Shown: positions 37,509 to 46,049, counted from the first letter of the stretch. The stretch: DNA of 64,000 bases from Aminipila terrae (GCF_010120715.1 NZ_CP047591.1:868001-932000), one strand, 5' to 3'. Notes: generated by a model not told the origin, from the sequence alone. Translations and numbers: made by a program.

Positions 37509-38948
37509 ATGAAGAAAGAAGGTAAAGATTGGTTGAAAAATATTAAGGTTCATTTACATCCTATTGTCGATCAAATTAATTTACCCACTGTTTTGAAAAC
37601 CGCTATACTTCCTGGTGATTCCATAGAAAGGTTGTTTATAGCCACTCAGTTAGGTGAAATCTTTTATGTCCGGGATGGAATAGTAGAGACTTTCTTAGAT
37701 ATCCGTTCCAGAATTTTGGAGCTGGGCAGTTCCACTGGAGGATATGATGAACGGGGATTGCTGGGACTAGCGTTTCATCCTGAGTTTCATTATAATGGCC
37801 TGTTTTATCTTCATTATTCAGTTGCTGGTACACAGGGACCCGGAGCACTTCCCGGAGTTTTTCATCCGAATCCGTGTGACCCGGAAACCCTGAACTTGAA
37901 ATGGACAAATAGAGAAACTCAATATAATCATATTGATACCGTAGAAGAATGGATTTTACAACCTAGTGGTCAGCCTCAGAAACTTCGGACATTACTTAAT
38001 CTGAGAAGACCCTTTCTGAATCATAACGGGGTCAATAGTTTAAACTTTTCCCCTGAAACAGGTAAACTGGTTTTAACAACAGGAGATGGTGGATCCGGTT
38101 ATGATCCTTTCAATTTAAGCCAGAATAATCTGGAAATCGCTGGGAAAATAATAGAAATTGATGTAGTAAAAAATATATATTCTGATACACCCCCCATAGT
38201 TACCCGTTTTGATGAACTTCCTGTACCCATCCAGGAAACCCTTACGGTTTTAGCCAAAGGAGTCCGCAATATACCCGGCATTTCTTTTCAAAAATTTTTT
38301 AATCAGTATATCAAATATGTGGGAATTGTAGGACAGGATCTGGCAGAGTCCCTTTATTCTTTTATTTTTTACAAACCAAAGCCGGTTACCCAGCTTATTC
38401 AAGATGCTTTGGCGCAATCGGAGCCAGATGATGATGGGTTTATTAACTTTGGCTGGCGGGGATGGGAGGGTTCTTTTCCTACTCCAATTATAAGAGCATG
38501 CTCAGCCAATACAAATCTGAATGAGAAAACAATTGCTTATTATGATGAAGCTGTTGAAACTTTAATCCAGCGACTTTTACCTCTGACTAATTATTTTCAT
38601 GAGGATTCACGACCAGATAAATTTGGAGGCACTGCACTTACAGGTGTCCAGCCCTATATGGGGAATCAGATTGTTGACTTAGCAGGAAGTGTGGTCTTTT
38701 CTGATCTGGCTCGGGATGAAGAATCGCCGCCTCCAGTCAGAGGAGTTTTAGCTTATACAAAAATAACTGATGTTTGTAAGCCAAGTGATTTTGGCGTCAT
38801 TGAAACCGATTATAATTTTGGGACTAAATCAGCTTATTATGTTACTTTGGGAACAAACCTGGACCAGACCAGCCTATACTTAGGGGTTTATGGTTCTACC
38901 AATGTAACTGACTATAACCAGGGGACTATTTTTGAAATTGTACCATAA
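37509..38948 (+). CDS. PQQ-dependent sugar dehydrogenase-like beta-propeller protein
   Basis: The 479-residue protein has the glucose/sorbosone dehydrogenase propeller signatures ERGLLGLAFHPEF, FLNHNGVNSLNFSPETGKLVLTTGDGG and DGFINFGWRGWEGSFPTP. It lacks an evident signal peptide, whereas known family members are exported, and it carries an extra segment at about residues 245-300 (VTRFDELPVPIQETLTVLA ...). Anaerobic Firmicutes usually do not make PQQ, so the cofactor and activity are open. The ribosome site before the ATG is poor; a TTG a few codons in (after GAAGGTAAAG) is an alternative start. It stands alone. Confidence 0.65.
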   Translation: MKKEGKDWLKNIKVHLHPIVDQINLPTVLKTAILPGDSIERLFIATQLGEIFYVRDGIVETFLDIRSRILELGSSTGGYDERGLLGLAFHPEFHYNGLFYLHYSVAGTQGPGALPGVFHPNPCDPETLNLKWTNRETQYNHIDTVEEWILQPSGQPQKLRTLLNLRRPFLNHNGVNSLNFSPETGKLVLTTGDGGSGYDPFNLSQNNLEIAGKIIEIDVVKNIYSDTPPIVTRFDELPVPIQETLTVLAKGVRNIPGISFQKFFNQYIKYVGIVGQDLAESLYSFIFYKPKPVTQLIQDALAQSEPDDDGFINFGWRGWEGSFPTPIIRACSANTNLNEKTIAYYDEAVETLIQRLLPLTNYFHEDSRPDKFGGTALTGVQPYMGNQIVDLAGSVVFSDLARDEESPPPVRGVLAYTKITDVCKPSDFGVIETDYNFGTKSAYYVTLGTNLDQTSLYLGVYGSTNVTDYNQGTIFEIVP

Positions 38949-39002
38949 AATAATCAGTAAATAAAAATACCAGCGTACATTCGTGTTTTCACGGTCAAAA
39001 TT

Positions 39003-39389
39003 CTACTCAGTTTTAAATTTATAATCGCATTTTTGGCATTGGGAAATAACAGATTGGCTGTTCTCTCTGTGGTATACGCCCGACCATCTGCAAATACTCT
39101 GCAATATAGGTATAACAGATTTCCCTTTGTGGGTGAGATGATATTCCACTCTGGGAGGAATTTCATCATAAGACTGTCTTTCAATGATTTGGTCCGCCAT
39201 CAGTTCCTTTAGTGTGGCTGCCAGAACTGCATCTGTAATATTCACCATTTCCTTACGCAACGAGCTGTAACGAAGGACACCTTTTTCCGCTAAAACGCAA
39301 ATAATTCGCGACTTCCATTTTCCTCCGAAAATTTGTAAACCGTATTCCAGAGGACAACGAATATCCTTTTCTAATTTAGGTTGATACAT
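39003..39389 (-). CDS. HxlR-family transcriptional regulator
   Basis: The 128-residue protein is a winged-helix of the HxlR/DUF24 family (CPLEYGLQIFGGKWKSRIICVLAEKG, RYSSLRKEM, LAATLKELMADQIIERQSYDE, PPRVEYHLTHKGKSVIP). It keeps the N-terminal cysteine (Cys12) typical of redox- or electrophile-sensing HxlR proteins, plus CQKC near the C-terminus. GGAGGG precedes the ATG. It is divergent from the flavin-binding-type gene at 39555 and likely controls it. Confidence 0.9.
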   Translation of the reverse strand: MYQPKLEKDIRCPLEYGLQIFGGKWKSRIICVLAEKGVLRYSSLRKEMVNITDAVLAATLKELMADQIIERQSYDEIPPRVEYHLTHKGKSVIPILQSICRWSGVYHRENSQSVISQCQKCDYKFKTE

Positions 39390-39554
39390 TTTTATTCCCT
39401 CCTACCTGCATTATAGAATCACTAGTTTACTATTACAAGTTACTATTAAATTTAATAGCAACTTATAAATTTACTAATGTATTTTATATTGGAAGTTTCA
39501 GGTCTATACTTTAGTCAAGTTCAAGTAAGAACAATTCAAAGGAGGTCAATTCAA

Positions 39555-39950
39555 ATGAATGAAAATCTTGTAAAGCTTCTCAAAGAGCAGCTGTGGTATC
39601 TTGGAACCTATTCTGATGAACCCAACGTTGTGCCCGTAACATTCAAGGATGTCACTGCAGATGGTAAGCTAATTGTCGGTGATGTATTTCTGGAGACTAC
39701 TCTGTCCAACCTCAAGTGTAACGGAAAGATATCAGTTTCTGCCTGTAATGGTACCACAATGGAAGGATATCAAATCAAGGGAACTGCAAAGTACATGACA
39801 GAAGGCTCTATTGTTGACACTTTCAAAAATCTGGTATCCCAGATCTTCAACGGTGCCATAACGGCCAAGGGTGCCCTCATTATCACTCCGGAAAGGGTTA
39901 TTGTCACTACTCCTGGTGCAGATAATAAAAAAGTTATAGAGCTTTTCTAA
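39555..39950 (+). CDS. Pyridoxamine-5'-phosphate-oxidase-like flavin-binding-fold protein
   Basis: The 131-residue split-barrel protein (NENLVKLLKEQLWYLGTYSDEPNVVPVTF, LKCNGKISVSACNG, GYQIKGTAKYMTEG) resembles small FMN-binding PNPOx-like proteins that reduce or sequester electrophiles. The frame is open further upstream (39477), but GGAGG at 39541-39545 is 9 bases before the ATG at 39555 and this ATG gives the family N-terminus. It faces the HxlR gene across a shared promoter region, a common regulator/target pair. Confidence 0.85.
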   Translation: MNENLVKLLKEQLWYLGTYSDEPNVVPVTFKDVTADGKLIVGDVFLETTLSNLKCNGKISVSACNGTTMEGYQIKGTAKYMTEGSIVDTFKNLVSQIFNGAITAKGALIITPERVIVTTPGADNKKVIELF

Positions 39951-39980
39951 AAAACTTCTGGATTTATCCAAAAAACAAAA

Positions 39981-40012
39981 GCATCAGGTTTAGATATCCT
40001 GATGCCTTTGGA
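39981..40012 (+). terminator. Intrinsic terminator
   Basis: GCATCAGG / CCTGATGC with a 9-nt loop, followed by a T-rich stretch, about 30 bases past the flavin-fold gene and just before the end of the small helix-turn-helix gene on the other strand. Confidence 0.75.
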
Positions 40013-40017
40013 TTTTT

Positions 40018-40197
40018 CTATTTTGCTGGTTCCCATTTGCAACGAACCGGAGAAACAATAACATTTTCCTTTTTTAATTCTTTAAATGCACTGTCAATTT
40101 CTTTGCGCTCCAAGCCTGATAACTTTTCTACTTCTCCTGCACTTAAGGGCTGTCCTGCAGACTTCATTACTTCTAATACTTTTTCTTTAGCACTCAT
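40018..40197 (-). CDS. Small winged-helix regulator-like protein (59 residues)
   Basis: A short gene read on the minus strand with AGGAG 7 bases before its ATG. It encodes MSAKEKVLEVMKSAGQPLSA, then GEVEKLSGLERKEIDSAFKE and LKKENVIVSPVRCKWEPAK, a compact helix-turn-helix with a C-terminal wing (VSPVRCKWEP). Such stand-alone mini winged-helix proteins are common in Clostridia and often annotated simply as transcriptional regulators. Targets are unknown; its end lies within 20 bases of the terminator of the convergent gene. Confidence 0.75.
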   Translation of the reverse strand: MSAKEKVLEVMKSAGQPLSAGEVEKLSGLERKEIDSAFKELKKENVIVSPVRCKWEPAK

Positions 40198-40322
40198 ATT
40201 TTATCTCCTTTTGCTTTTCCAAACTTCCTATACTCATAATACTTATATTACCCATATTAGTGATATTGAAACTGTAAAGTTATCCCTGGCTTAAGGCCTT
40301 CGGCAGCTTCACATAATCCATT

Positions 40323-40904
40323 TCAGACCCTTAGCATGCCACGGAAACCTCTGGCAGCATAGTAAGACTCTGCACCATTATGATATACAAATACGGTATC
40401 ATAGCGCCGATCACAAAAAATGGCACCACCCATTTTTCTGATATTATCCGGTGTTTTTACCCAGCTAGATGTTTTGGCATCAAAATTTCCAAGTTTCTGT
40501 AACTCCCGGTACTGCTCTTCTGTTAAAATGTCAATACCTATGGTAGCAGCCATATCCACAGCATTATTGGCCGGTTTATGTTCTTTCCTTGACTCCAGAG
40601 CATCACGGTCATAACAGACACTTCTGCGGCCTTTAGGACTTTCTGCTGAACAATCACAAAAAATATATTTATCCGTATTCTTATCATAGCCTACAACATC
40701 CGGCTCTCCACCAGTTACTTCCATCTCGTTAAGGGCCCAGAGTTTGTCTTTATTAGTCTCCAGCTTTGCCTGTACTTTATCCCATCTAATATCAATATGA
40801 TAGCTCATATTTTTCTCAAAACGTTCCTTCAATATTTTGATTAACTCTTTACTTTGCTCTGGGGCCAATTCCTTATTATCACTAATATTATTCAGCTTTG
40901 TCAT
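40323..40904 (-). CDS. DUF4256-family protein
   Basis: The 193-residue cytoplasmic protein matches DUF4256 by its conserved stretches (WALNEMEVTGGEPDVVGYD, YIFCDCSAESPKGRRSVCYD, RKEHKPANNAVDMAATIGI, GRFD-like NFDAKTSSWVKTP, GAIFCDRRYDTVFVYHNGAESYY). Function is unknown to me. GGGAGAGG precedes the ATG. It lies 18 bases downstream of the VOC-SRPBCC fusion gene and is probably in one transcript with it; the two kinds of protein often occur together in Firmicutes. Confidence 0.85.
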   Translation of the reverse strand: MTKLNNISDNKELAPEQSKELIKILKERFEKNMSYHIDIRWDKVQAKLETNKDKLWALNEMEVTGGEPDVVGYDKNTDKYIFCDCSAESPKGRRSVCYDRDALESRKEHKPANNAVDMAATIGIDILTEEQYRELQKLGNFDAKTSSWVKTPDNIRKMGGAIFCDRRYDTVFVYHNGAESYYAARGFRGMLRV

Positions 40905-40922
40905 ATAAGCCTCTCCCTTATT

Positions 40923-42239
40923 TTAATTTTGCTCCGCATAACTCTTAAAATTGTCCAATATAGCCTGCCACCCGGATCTTTGCATCTCTAAAGAATTGGT
41001 TTTCTCAGCCTCAAAGGTCTCAACCACTTTTACGTACCCATCCAGCTCCGTAAATTGAACAATTACTTTTCTTCCGTCTCCAATGGTGAAAGCAATTTTC
41101 TTGAAGGGAATCACTTCGTCATACACACCAGCAAAGTTAAAGCTATTACTGTTATCCCTTGCAGCCATTTTATAATTGAAGATTCCACCTGCTCTTAAAT
41201 CACTTTCTGCTGACGGCGTATACCAATCTTCTGATGCATTATTCCATTTCATCACATGCTGTGGCAATGTCCATTTTTCCCAAACCTGGTCAATAGGTCT
41301 ATTTATAATTGTTTCGATAGTGATGCTCTTACTTTCTATATGTGGACTACTGCTTTCAAAATTCAGACGTGCTTTTTCCAAAGCATCTAAGTCAAACTTT
41401 TTCATTTTTAAGAAAGCCTCTGTAACCTTTCGGACTTCATCCTTTGACCCTTGGAATAAAACCTCATCCATGTTTTCTGGTACAATCTGCCACGAAACGC
41501 CAAATTGATCTTTTACCCATCCACATTGCTCTGCTTCAGGTACGGCTGAAAGCTTGTCCCAGAAGTAATCAATCTCTTTCTGGTCTTTACATTTTATAAT
41601 AAGTGAAAATGCCTCATTAAAACTGTAATCTACGTTGAATCCATTATCCATTGCAGAGAAATCTATACCCCAAAGTTTGAAAGCTGAATAATTAATTTTT
41701 GCTTTGGCAGATTCTGCCTCTCCCTCCCCATACCTGCTAATCATTCCTATTTCTGATGCTTCAAATATATCCGTATAATATTTTACTGCTTCTTCCGCTT
41801 TACCACATGATTCATTGGAGAAAAGCAGGTTTGGCGTAATCTTTTGAACGATTTGCCCACTGTCCACAAACATCAACTGCCAGGACAAACCATACCGATC
41901 CTGAATCCAGCTGTACCTCTTACTAAAAGGATATTCCCCAAGGGGCATTAATTCACTACCACCTTCTGATAAAGCCTTCCACAGGGTATTCACCTCTTCT
42001 ACAGAAGAACAGGCTACCATCAGGGAGATTGATGGATTAAACTTAAAGTAAGGACCTGCACTTATTGCATTAAATTGCTGGCCTGCTAATTGAAAGTTTA
42101 CAATTTCTGCATTTCCTGAAGGTGTGTTTTCTAAAACTGTCACATTTAACAGTTTAGAGTGCTCAAATAAACTGATATAGAACAAAGCAGCTTCTTTAGC
42201 TTCTTTGTCATACCATAAATGTGGAACTATTTTTTGCAT
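40923..42239 (-). CDS. VOC-VOC-SRPBCC (PhnB-like/AHSA1) fusion protein
   Basis: Three modules are joined in about 438 residues: a PhnB-like glyoxalase/VOC domain (about 1-130, LWYDKEAKEAALFYISLF, YSWIQDRYGLSWQL), a second one (about 137-265, LLFSNESCGKAEEAVKYYT, GWVKDQFGVSWQIVPE), and an Aha1/START-like domain (about 300-438, ETIINRPIDQVWEKWTLPQHVMKWN, GGIFNYKMAARD, SGWQAILDNFKSYA). These folds bind small molecules; joining all three in one chain is unusual. AAGGAGG lies 5 bases before the ATG at 42239, preferred to 42254. No enzyme activity can be assigned. Confidence 0.85.
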   Translation of the reverse strand: MQKIVPHLWYDKEAKEAALFYISLFEHSKLLNVTVLENTPSGNAEIVNFQLAGQQFNAISAGPYFKFNPSISLMVACSSVEEVNTLWKALSEGGSELMPLGEYPFSKRYSWIQDRYGLSWQLMFVDSGQIVQKITPNLLFSNESCGKAEEAVKYYTDIFEASEIGMISRYGEGEAESAKAKINYSAFKLWGIDFSAMDNGFNVDYSFNEAFSLIIKCKDQKEIDYFWDKLSAVPEAEQCGWVKDQFGVSWQIVPENMDEVLFQGSKDEVRKVTEAFLKMKKFDLDALEKARLNFESSSPHIESKSITIETIINRPIDQVWEKWTLPQHVMKWNNASEDWYTPSAESDLRAGGIFNYKMAARDNSNSFNFAGVYDEVIPFKKIAFTIGDGRKVIVQFTELDGYVKVVETFEAEKTNSLEMQRSGWQAILDNFKSYAEQN

Positions 42240-42404
42240 AAAAACCTCCTTCAATAATTATAAACACTTTGTGTTTACAGTTAACATTCATCATACAGTG
42301 AGTAATATCTGTTAAATAAAATATACTCTCTTTATTCCAATTGTCAAAGGGTTCCAGTCTCACTATGCTTTATTCCCTGTAAAACAATCTGCGCCTTTGA
42401 CAGA

Positions 42405-42806
42405 TTAGTCCACGGTAAACATCCAGTTAACACCAAACTTATCCTGCAAATGTCCATGAAGTTTTGCAAAAAAAGTAGGATTAAGTTCTAAATAAATCTT
42501 ACCCCCATCTTGCAAGATATCCCATGCATATTTTACCATTTCCTCGTTACTGGAGGTCAAGGTAATATACATATTGTTTCCCCATGTGTGAGTCTGTCCC
42601 CCATCTGCACACATAATTTCCGTTCCGTCGATAATAATCCTGGAATGTAAAACAAGGTTTAAATCCTTTTCTGCAATAGGAAAGTCAGGATTTGGAGGCA
42701 TATCTTTATATTTCTCCATCATAATAACTTTTGTATTAAATGCCTTTTCGTATGCCTTTAATGCTTCTTGGCAGTTTCTATTAAACATAAGATAGTGACC
42801 TAACAT
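42405..42806 (-). CDS. PhnB-like VOC-family protein
   Basis: The 133-residue protein has the glyoxalase/bleomycin-resistance fold in its PhnB form (MLGHYLMFNRNCQEALKAYEKAF, LNLVLHSRIIIDGTEIMCAD, LQDKFGVNWMFTVD). It does not keep a clear set of metal ligands, so it is likely to bind a ligand rather than act as a glyoxalase. AAGGAG precedes the ATG. It lies upstream of the larger VOC fusion on the same strand but with a 166-base gap. Confidence 0.85.
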   Translation of the reverse strand: MLGHYLMFNRNCQEALKAYEKAFNTKVIMMEKYKDMPPNPDFPIAEKDLNLVLHSRIIIDGTEIMCADGGQTHTWGNNMYITLTSSNEEMVKYAWDILQDGGKIYLELNPTFFAKLHGHLQDKFGVNWMFTVD

Positions 42807-42936
42807 AATAAATACTCCTTACTATTTTTTATTTACCTGTTGTAACAGCGATTGAAAAAATCCCTTTATTCAGTTTTCCAAATCGAATAGCTTTTATCCC
42901 CAGTTTTTCACAGTTGGGCTCTTAATCAAAGAAATA

Positions 42937-44175
42937 TTAGGTATTTATATGGGCACCCTTATGTAAAATCGATATGGCCGCTGCAATAAGAATCATGCCC
43001 ATGAAAGCAGGTGCTGCATGGCCAAGGTATACGTAAATCTGCCCCCCAATGACAGGTCCAATTATTCTTGCTAAGGATTGAATGGCCTGACTTCCTCCCT
43101 GAATCCTTCCTTGTTCACCAGCTTCCACAGACTTAGATACCATCCCATTGAATGAAGGCCCGAAGATGGAGTCACCAAAACCAAATATAAACATTCCAGC
43201 AATAAGTAAAGGATAAAATGATAGCAAAGCCGATGCCGCAATCAGACTGTAGCCTGTAATCTCCGAAGCCATGCCTAAAATGGCAATCTGTGGATCTTTA
43301 AGTTTCAGTAGAAGCTTTGGCATGATCAGACCTTGTGAAATCATATCCTGAACACCCATAATGGAAAACATCAGTCCAATGATTGCAGGTGCCCAATGAA
43401 ACGTATCTATTGTAAATTGTGAAAAAACGGCCTGTAAGGATCCGTTTGGCAGCCAAATTAAGAATGCAGACACAAGCAGTCTGTTTAAGCCTTTCATAGA
43501 AAGAATGTTTACAAGCTGTGTGAAGGGATTCAGTCTTACAAAGGTAATCTTTTTCAATCGGTTATCCTTGTGAAGGCTCTCTGGCATATATAATATTCCA
43601 AAAATAACATTCATCAAAGTTATTGCCGCTCCAAAATACATAGGAGCAGAATAACCAAACCTGGCTATCAGCCCACCCAGGGCTGGGCCAATAGCTGCCC
43701 CGGCACCAGCCACCGCACTCACCCAACCAAAGTATTTGGTGCGCCGTTCTTTAGGCGTGATATCTGCAAAATAGGCAAAAATGGTGCTTATGCTACCACC
43801 TGTTATACCCTCTATTATTCGCCCAGCAAATAGTATCCATAGAGCTCCCCCCATTCCAAAGATGAAGTAACCTATTGAGGAACCCAGAAGACATATTAAA
43901 AGTAACGGACGACGGCCATATCTGTCGCTCAGTGCACCAAGTCCCGGTGCCGCAAATAACACGCAAACTGCATATACAGAGGTCAGGAGGGTAACTACCA
44001 CAGCCTGCTCTCGCGGATTGCTTACGTAAGGCTGCACCAAAAATGGTACCACAGGCGTTATGATACTGAAACCTATTCCACAAAGAAACACAGACATAAG
44101 ACCAAATATCAATGCCTTATGATTTGCAGTTTGTTCTGTACTCTGTTTATGGTGGTGTAATCTAAATTTAAACAT
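42937..44175 (-). CDS. MFS efflux transporter (TetA/multidrug type)
   Basis: The 412-residue protein has 12 membrane segments, with motif A as GALSDRYGRRPLLL after helix 2 and a motif C-like GAGAAIGPALGG in helix 5, the signs of drug:proton antiporters (DHA1 group). GAGAGGAG precedes the ATG. Two copies of a TTTTGTTTCC operator lie in its promoter and a third lies before the neighbouring MarR gene, so it is very likely under MarR control. The drug is unknown; tetracycline is only one possibility. Confidence 0.85.
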   Translation of the reverse strand: MFKFRLHHHKQSTEQTANHKALIFGLMSVFLCGIGFSIITPVVPFLVQPYVSNPREQAVVVTLLTSVYAVCVLFAAPGLGALSDRYGRRPLLLICLLGSSIGYFIFGMGGALWILFAGRIIEGITGGSISTIFAYFADITPKERRTKYFGWVSAVAGAGAAIGPALGGLIARFGYSAPMYFGAAITLMNVIFGILYMPESLHKDNRLKKITFVRLNPFTQLVNILSMKGLNRLLVSAFLIWLPNGSLQAVFSQFTIDTFHWAPAIIGLMFSIMGVQDMISQGLIMPKLLLKLKDPQIAILGMASEITGYSLIAASALLSFYPLLIAGMFIFGFGDSIFGPSFNGMVSKSVEAGEQGRIQGGSQAIQSLARIIGPVIGGQIYVYLGHAAPAFMGMILIAAAISILHKGAHINT

Positions 44176-44199
44176 ATAAATCTCCTCTCAAAAGTCAAG

Positions 44200-44218
44200 T
44201 TTTGTTTCCTTGGAAACA
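44200..44218. promoter_or_regulatory. MarR operator, copy 1
   Basis: TTTTGTTTCCTTGGAAACA includes the near-perfect dyad TGTTTCC-TT-GGAAACA and lies 25 bases before the MFS start codon. Confidence 0.65.
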
Positions 44219-44235
44219 TACTTACCATACCATCA

Positions 44236-44257
44236 TTTTGTTTCCCTGTCAACAAAA
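44236..44257. promoter_or_regulatory. MarR operator, copy 2
   Basis: TTTTGTT ... AACAAAA dyad (centre TCCCTGTC) repeats the copy-1 sequence TTTTGTTTCC 36 bases further upstream of the MFS gene. Confidence 0.55.
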
Positions 44258-44340
44258 TTATTGCAGAAAAATAGCAGCCCACTCTTAACAGAATTGGCTG
44301 CCTGCCATGTTACATTATTTAAATTCATTCTGACTTAATG

Positions 44341-44799
44341 TCAATATCCCCGTTTCTTCATCTCTTCATCCAAATGCCTGTTATACTTTTCTACAAAGTT
44401 AAGCATACTGTCAAGCTGTTCCTCGGTTATCTGTTCAAATACTACCTTATCCCTCTCCTGAAACTCCTTGTGCAGTTCCTCATGAATGTTGTACACTTCC
44501 TGCCCCTGTTTCGTAAGCCTGAAATAGATTTCTTTCTTGTTATCAGGCTTCTGATAACTTTCTATAGCCCCTTTTTTTATAAGCTTTCTGGTCATTTTGC
44601 TTATGGCTCCCCTGGTCATATACAGGGACTCTGCAAGTTTTGTCACGTTAGAATCTGAATTTCTTCCAATATATTCGATATAATGTACTTCAGAAGATTT
44701 ATAACCCCTAAGACTCTCTTGCATCTTAAACTTATTCAGCCACGCCATTTTGTTTACTAATTCCCTTAAACTCATCATGACCTGCTCTTCTTTGTTCAT
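44341..44799 (-). CDS. MarR-family regulator
   Basis: The protein of about 152 residues has the MarR winged helix (SEVHYIEYIGRNSDSNVTKLAESLYMTRGAISKMTRKLIKKG, YFRLTKQGQEVY) between dimerisation helices. The frame opens at 44814, but GGGAGG lies 7 bases before the ATG at 44799. It is next to and co-directional with the MFS gene, and operator-like sequences occur before both genes, so it probably represses the pump and itself until a ligand binds. Confidence 0.88.
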   Translation of the reverse strand: MNKEEQVMMSLRELVNKMAWLNKFKMQESLRGYKSSEVHYIEYIGRNSDSNVTKLAESLYMTRGAISKMTRKLIKKGAIESYQKPDNKKEIYFRLTKQGQEVYNIHEELHKEFQERDKVVFEQITEEQLDSMLNFVEKYNRHLDEEMKKRGY

Positions 44800-44846
44800 C
44801 GTGTGTCCTCCCACTCATTCAGTGTTTTAATAATATCATATTAGAT

Positions 44847-44867
44847 TTTTGTTTCTTTTTCAACAAT
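44847..44867. promoter_or_regulatory. MarR operator, copy 3 (own promoter)
   Basis: TTTTGTTTCTTTTTCAACAA aligns with the two copies upstream of the MFS gene and lies about 48 bases before the MarR start. Confidence 0.5.
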
Positions 44868-44895
44868 ATAGAAATAAATTGTCTCTCTAACGAAG

Positions 44896-44936
44896 TAAAA
44901 AGCAGTCTTATACATTGAATTCTGTATAAAACTGCC
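44896..44936 (-). terminator. Terminator of the DUF2089 operon
   Basis: AGCAGTCTTATACA pairs with TGTATAAAACTGC (one mismatch), followed by a T5 run on the minus strand, about 30 bases past the last gene of the operon. Confidence 0.8.
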
Positions 44937-44964
44937 CACTTACATGTTGTACCATAATACAATT

Positions 44965-45225
44965 TTACAGGGTTATGGTTACTTCCTCCCCGTCCTTTGA
45001 TTTAACTTCCACCAATTTCAGTCCCCTATAGCCTCTTAAATATTTTAAACTTCTGGCAAGTTCGCCAAAATCTATGCAATCAATGATATCTCTTTGCTTC
45101 TGATTCAGATTCTTCCCAGTTTTTTCTATAGCATAGGAAGCTATCCTGCATCCCAAACTTGCAATGCTTAAAGGTATGGGAATAAAATACTTTTTACCAC
45201 TTTTCTCTTTTATATAAATTCTCAT
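44965..45225 (-). CDS. Small protein of the DUF2089 operon
   Basis: The 86-residue protein has a basic N-terminus (MRIYIKEKSGKKYFIPIPLSI), a helical middle with Cys26 and a C-terminal strand pair KLVEVKSKDGEEVTITL. That end resembles the end of the neighbouring 122-residue protein (KIVDVKSEKGDNVEIVVE), suggesting related C-terminal domains. AAGGGAATTG precedes the ATG. It is the last gene of the three-gene unit. No named family is recognised with confidence. Confidence 0.7.
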   Translation of the reverse strand: MRIYIKEKSGKKYFIPIPLSIASLGCRIASYAIEKTGKNLNQKQRDIIDCIDFGELARSLKYLRGYRGLKLVEVKSKDGEEVTITL

Positions 45226-45296
45226 TGCATCAATTCCCTTTCATATTCCTTATCTGCATAAAAGATTTATAATTGCAGCATACGCTTCCAATGAAG

Positions 45297-45665
45297 TTAT
45301 TCAACTACAATCTCCACGTTGTCCCCTTTTTCACTTTTCACATCAACAATTTTACCATCCAGACCATCACTTACAGCCTGAAGAATAGCCTGAATGTCAA
45401 TATCCTCCATACCTTCTACCCCTTCAACCTTAGGTATTCGCTTAATAGCTCCTCCTATGGTTCTTATAAACTTAACCGGTATGTTTATATTCACGTTGTC
45501 TCCGTTTTGTGAATCAACTCGGATTTTTAGCATTTTATCTGAGTTAATAACTGCGGGAACCTCCTTTTTAGAAGAATATAACACTTCTATAAGTTCTTCC
45601 GCTTTCTCCGCATCAATTTTACCCTCTTCCAGCATCTTTAATACTTTCATAACCTCTTCATTCAT
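45297..45665 (-). CDS. YvlB/LiaX N-terminal (SHOCT-like) domain protein
   Basis: The 122-residue protein begins with the short helical motif EEVMKVLKMLEEGKIDAEKAEELIEVL found at the N-terminus of YvlB/LiaX-type envelope-stress proteins, and continues with a beta strand-rich part (MLKIRVDSQNGDNVNINIPVKFI) related to a DUF4097 start. It lacks the long adhesin-like beta-helix of full YvlB. Its position downstream of DUF2089 is a known arrangement. It may be a regulator or adaptor in envelope stress. Confidence 0.75.
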   Translation of the reverse strand: MNEEVMKVLKMLEEGKIDAEKAEELIEVLYSSKKEVPAVINSDKMLKIRVDSQNGDNVNINIPVKFIRTIGGAIKRIPKVEGVEGMEDIDIQAILQAVSDGLDGKIVDVKSEKGDNVEIVVE

Positions 45666-45686
45666 TTAATCCAACTCCCTTTTAAA

Positions 45687-46049
45687 CTATTTTTTTAATA
45701 AATTAATTGCTTCTTCTGCTGTAATTTCCCCTTTTTCCAGTTTATCAATCACTTCGGAACTGTTATCAGATTTCTCCCTAATTGGTGCATATCCCAGGGA
45801 AGCAATTAAATCTTCTATTTTGCTTCGGACTGTAGGGTAAGAGATTCCAAGTTCCTTTTCAACATCTTTGATATTCCCTCTGCATTTTATGAAAACTTCT
45901 GCAAAATTCAGCTGCTCCATAGTGAGGTAAGAAAACTTGGAAAGTTCAAATTCATTTTCAATAACAGTATTACATGTTTTACATTTTAATTTTGTAACTG
46001 TAAGTTTGGAATTACATACAGGACATTGAGTTAATATTTTATATGCCAT
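45687..46049 (-). CDS. DUF2089-family DNA-binding-like protein
   Basis: The protein of about 120 residues has an N-terminal zinc ribbon with four cysteines (CPVCNSKL, LKCKTCNTVI), a helix-turn-helix (FIKCRGNIKDVEKELGISYPTVRSKIEDLI) and a C-terminal helix (EVIDKLEKGEITAEEAINLL) similar to the neighbour's N-terminus. The start at 46049 is preferred over 46073 because GGAGAG lies 9 bases upstream. The likely role is a regulator of this three-gene unit. Confidence 0.85.
   Translation of the reverse strand: MAYKILTQCPVCNSKLTVTKLKCKTCNTVIENEFELSKFSYLTMEQLNFAEVFIKCRGNIKDVEKELGISYPTVRSKIEDLIASLGYAPIREKSDNSSEVIDKLEKGEITAEEAINLLKK

Noticed and set aside
42343..42401. TGTCAAAGG / CCTTTGACA inverted repeat as terminator
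   Set aside because: The loop is about 40 bases and no T run follows in the gene's direction.
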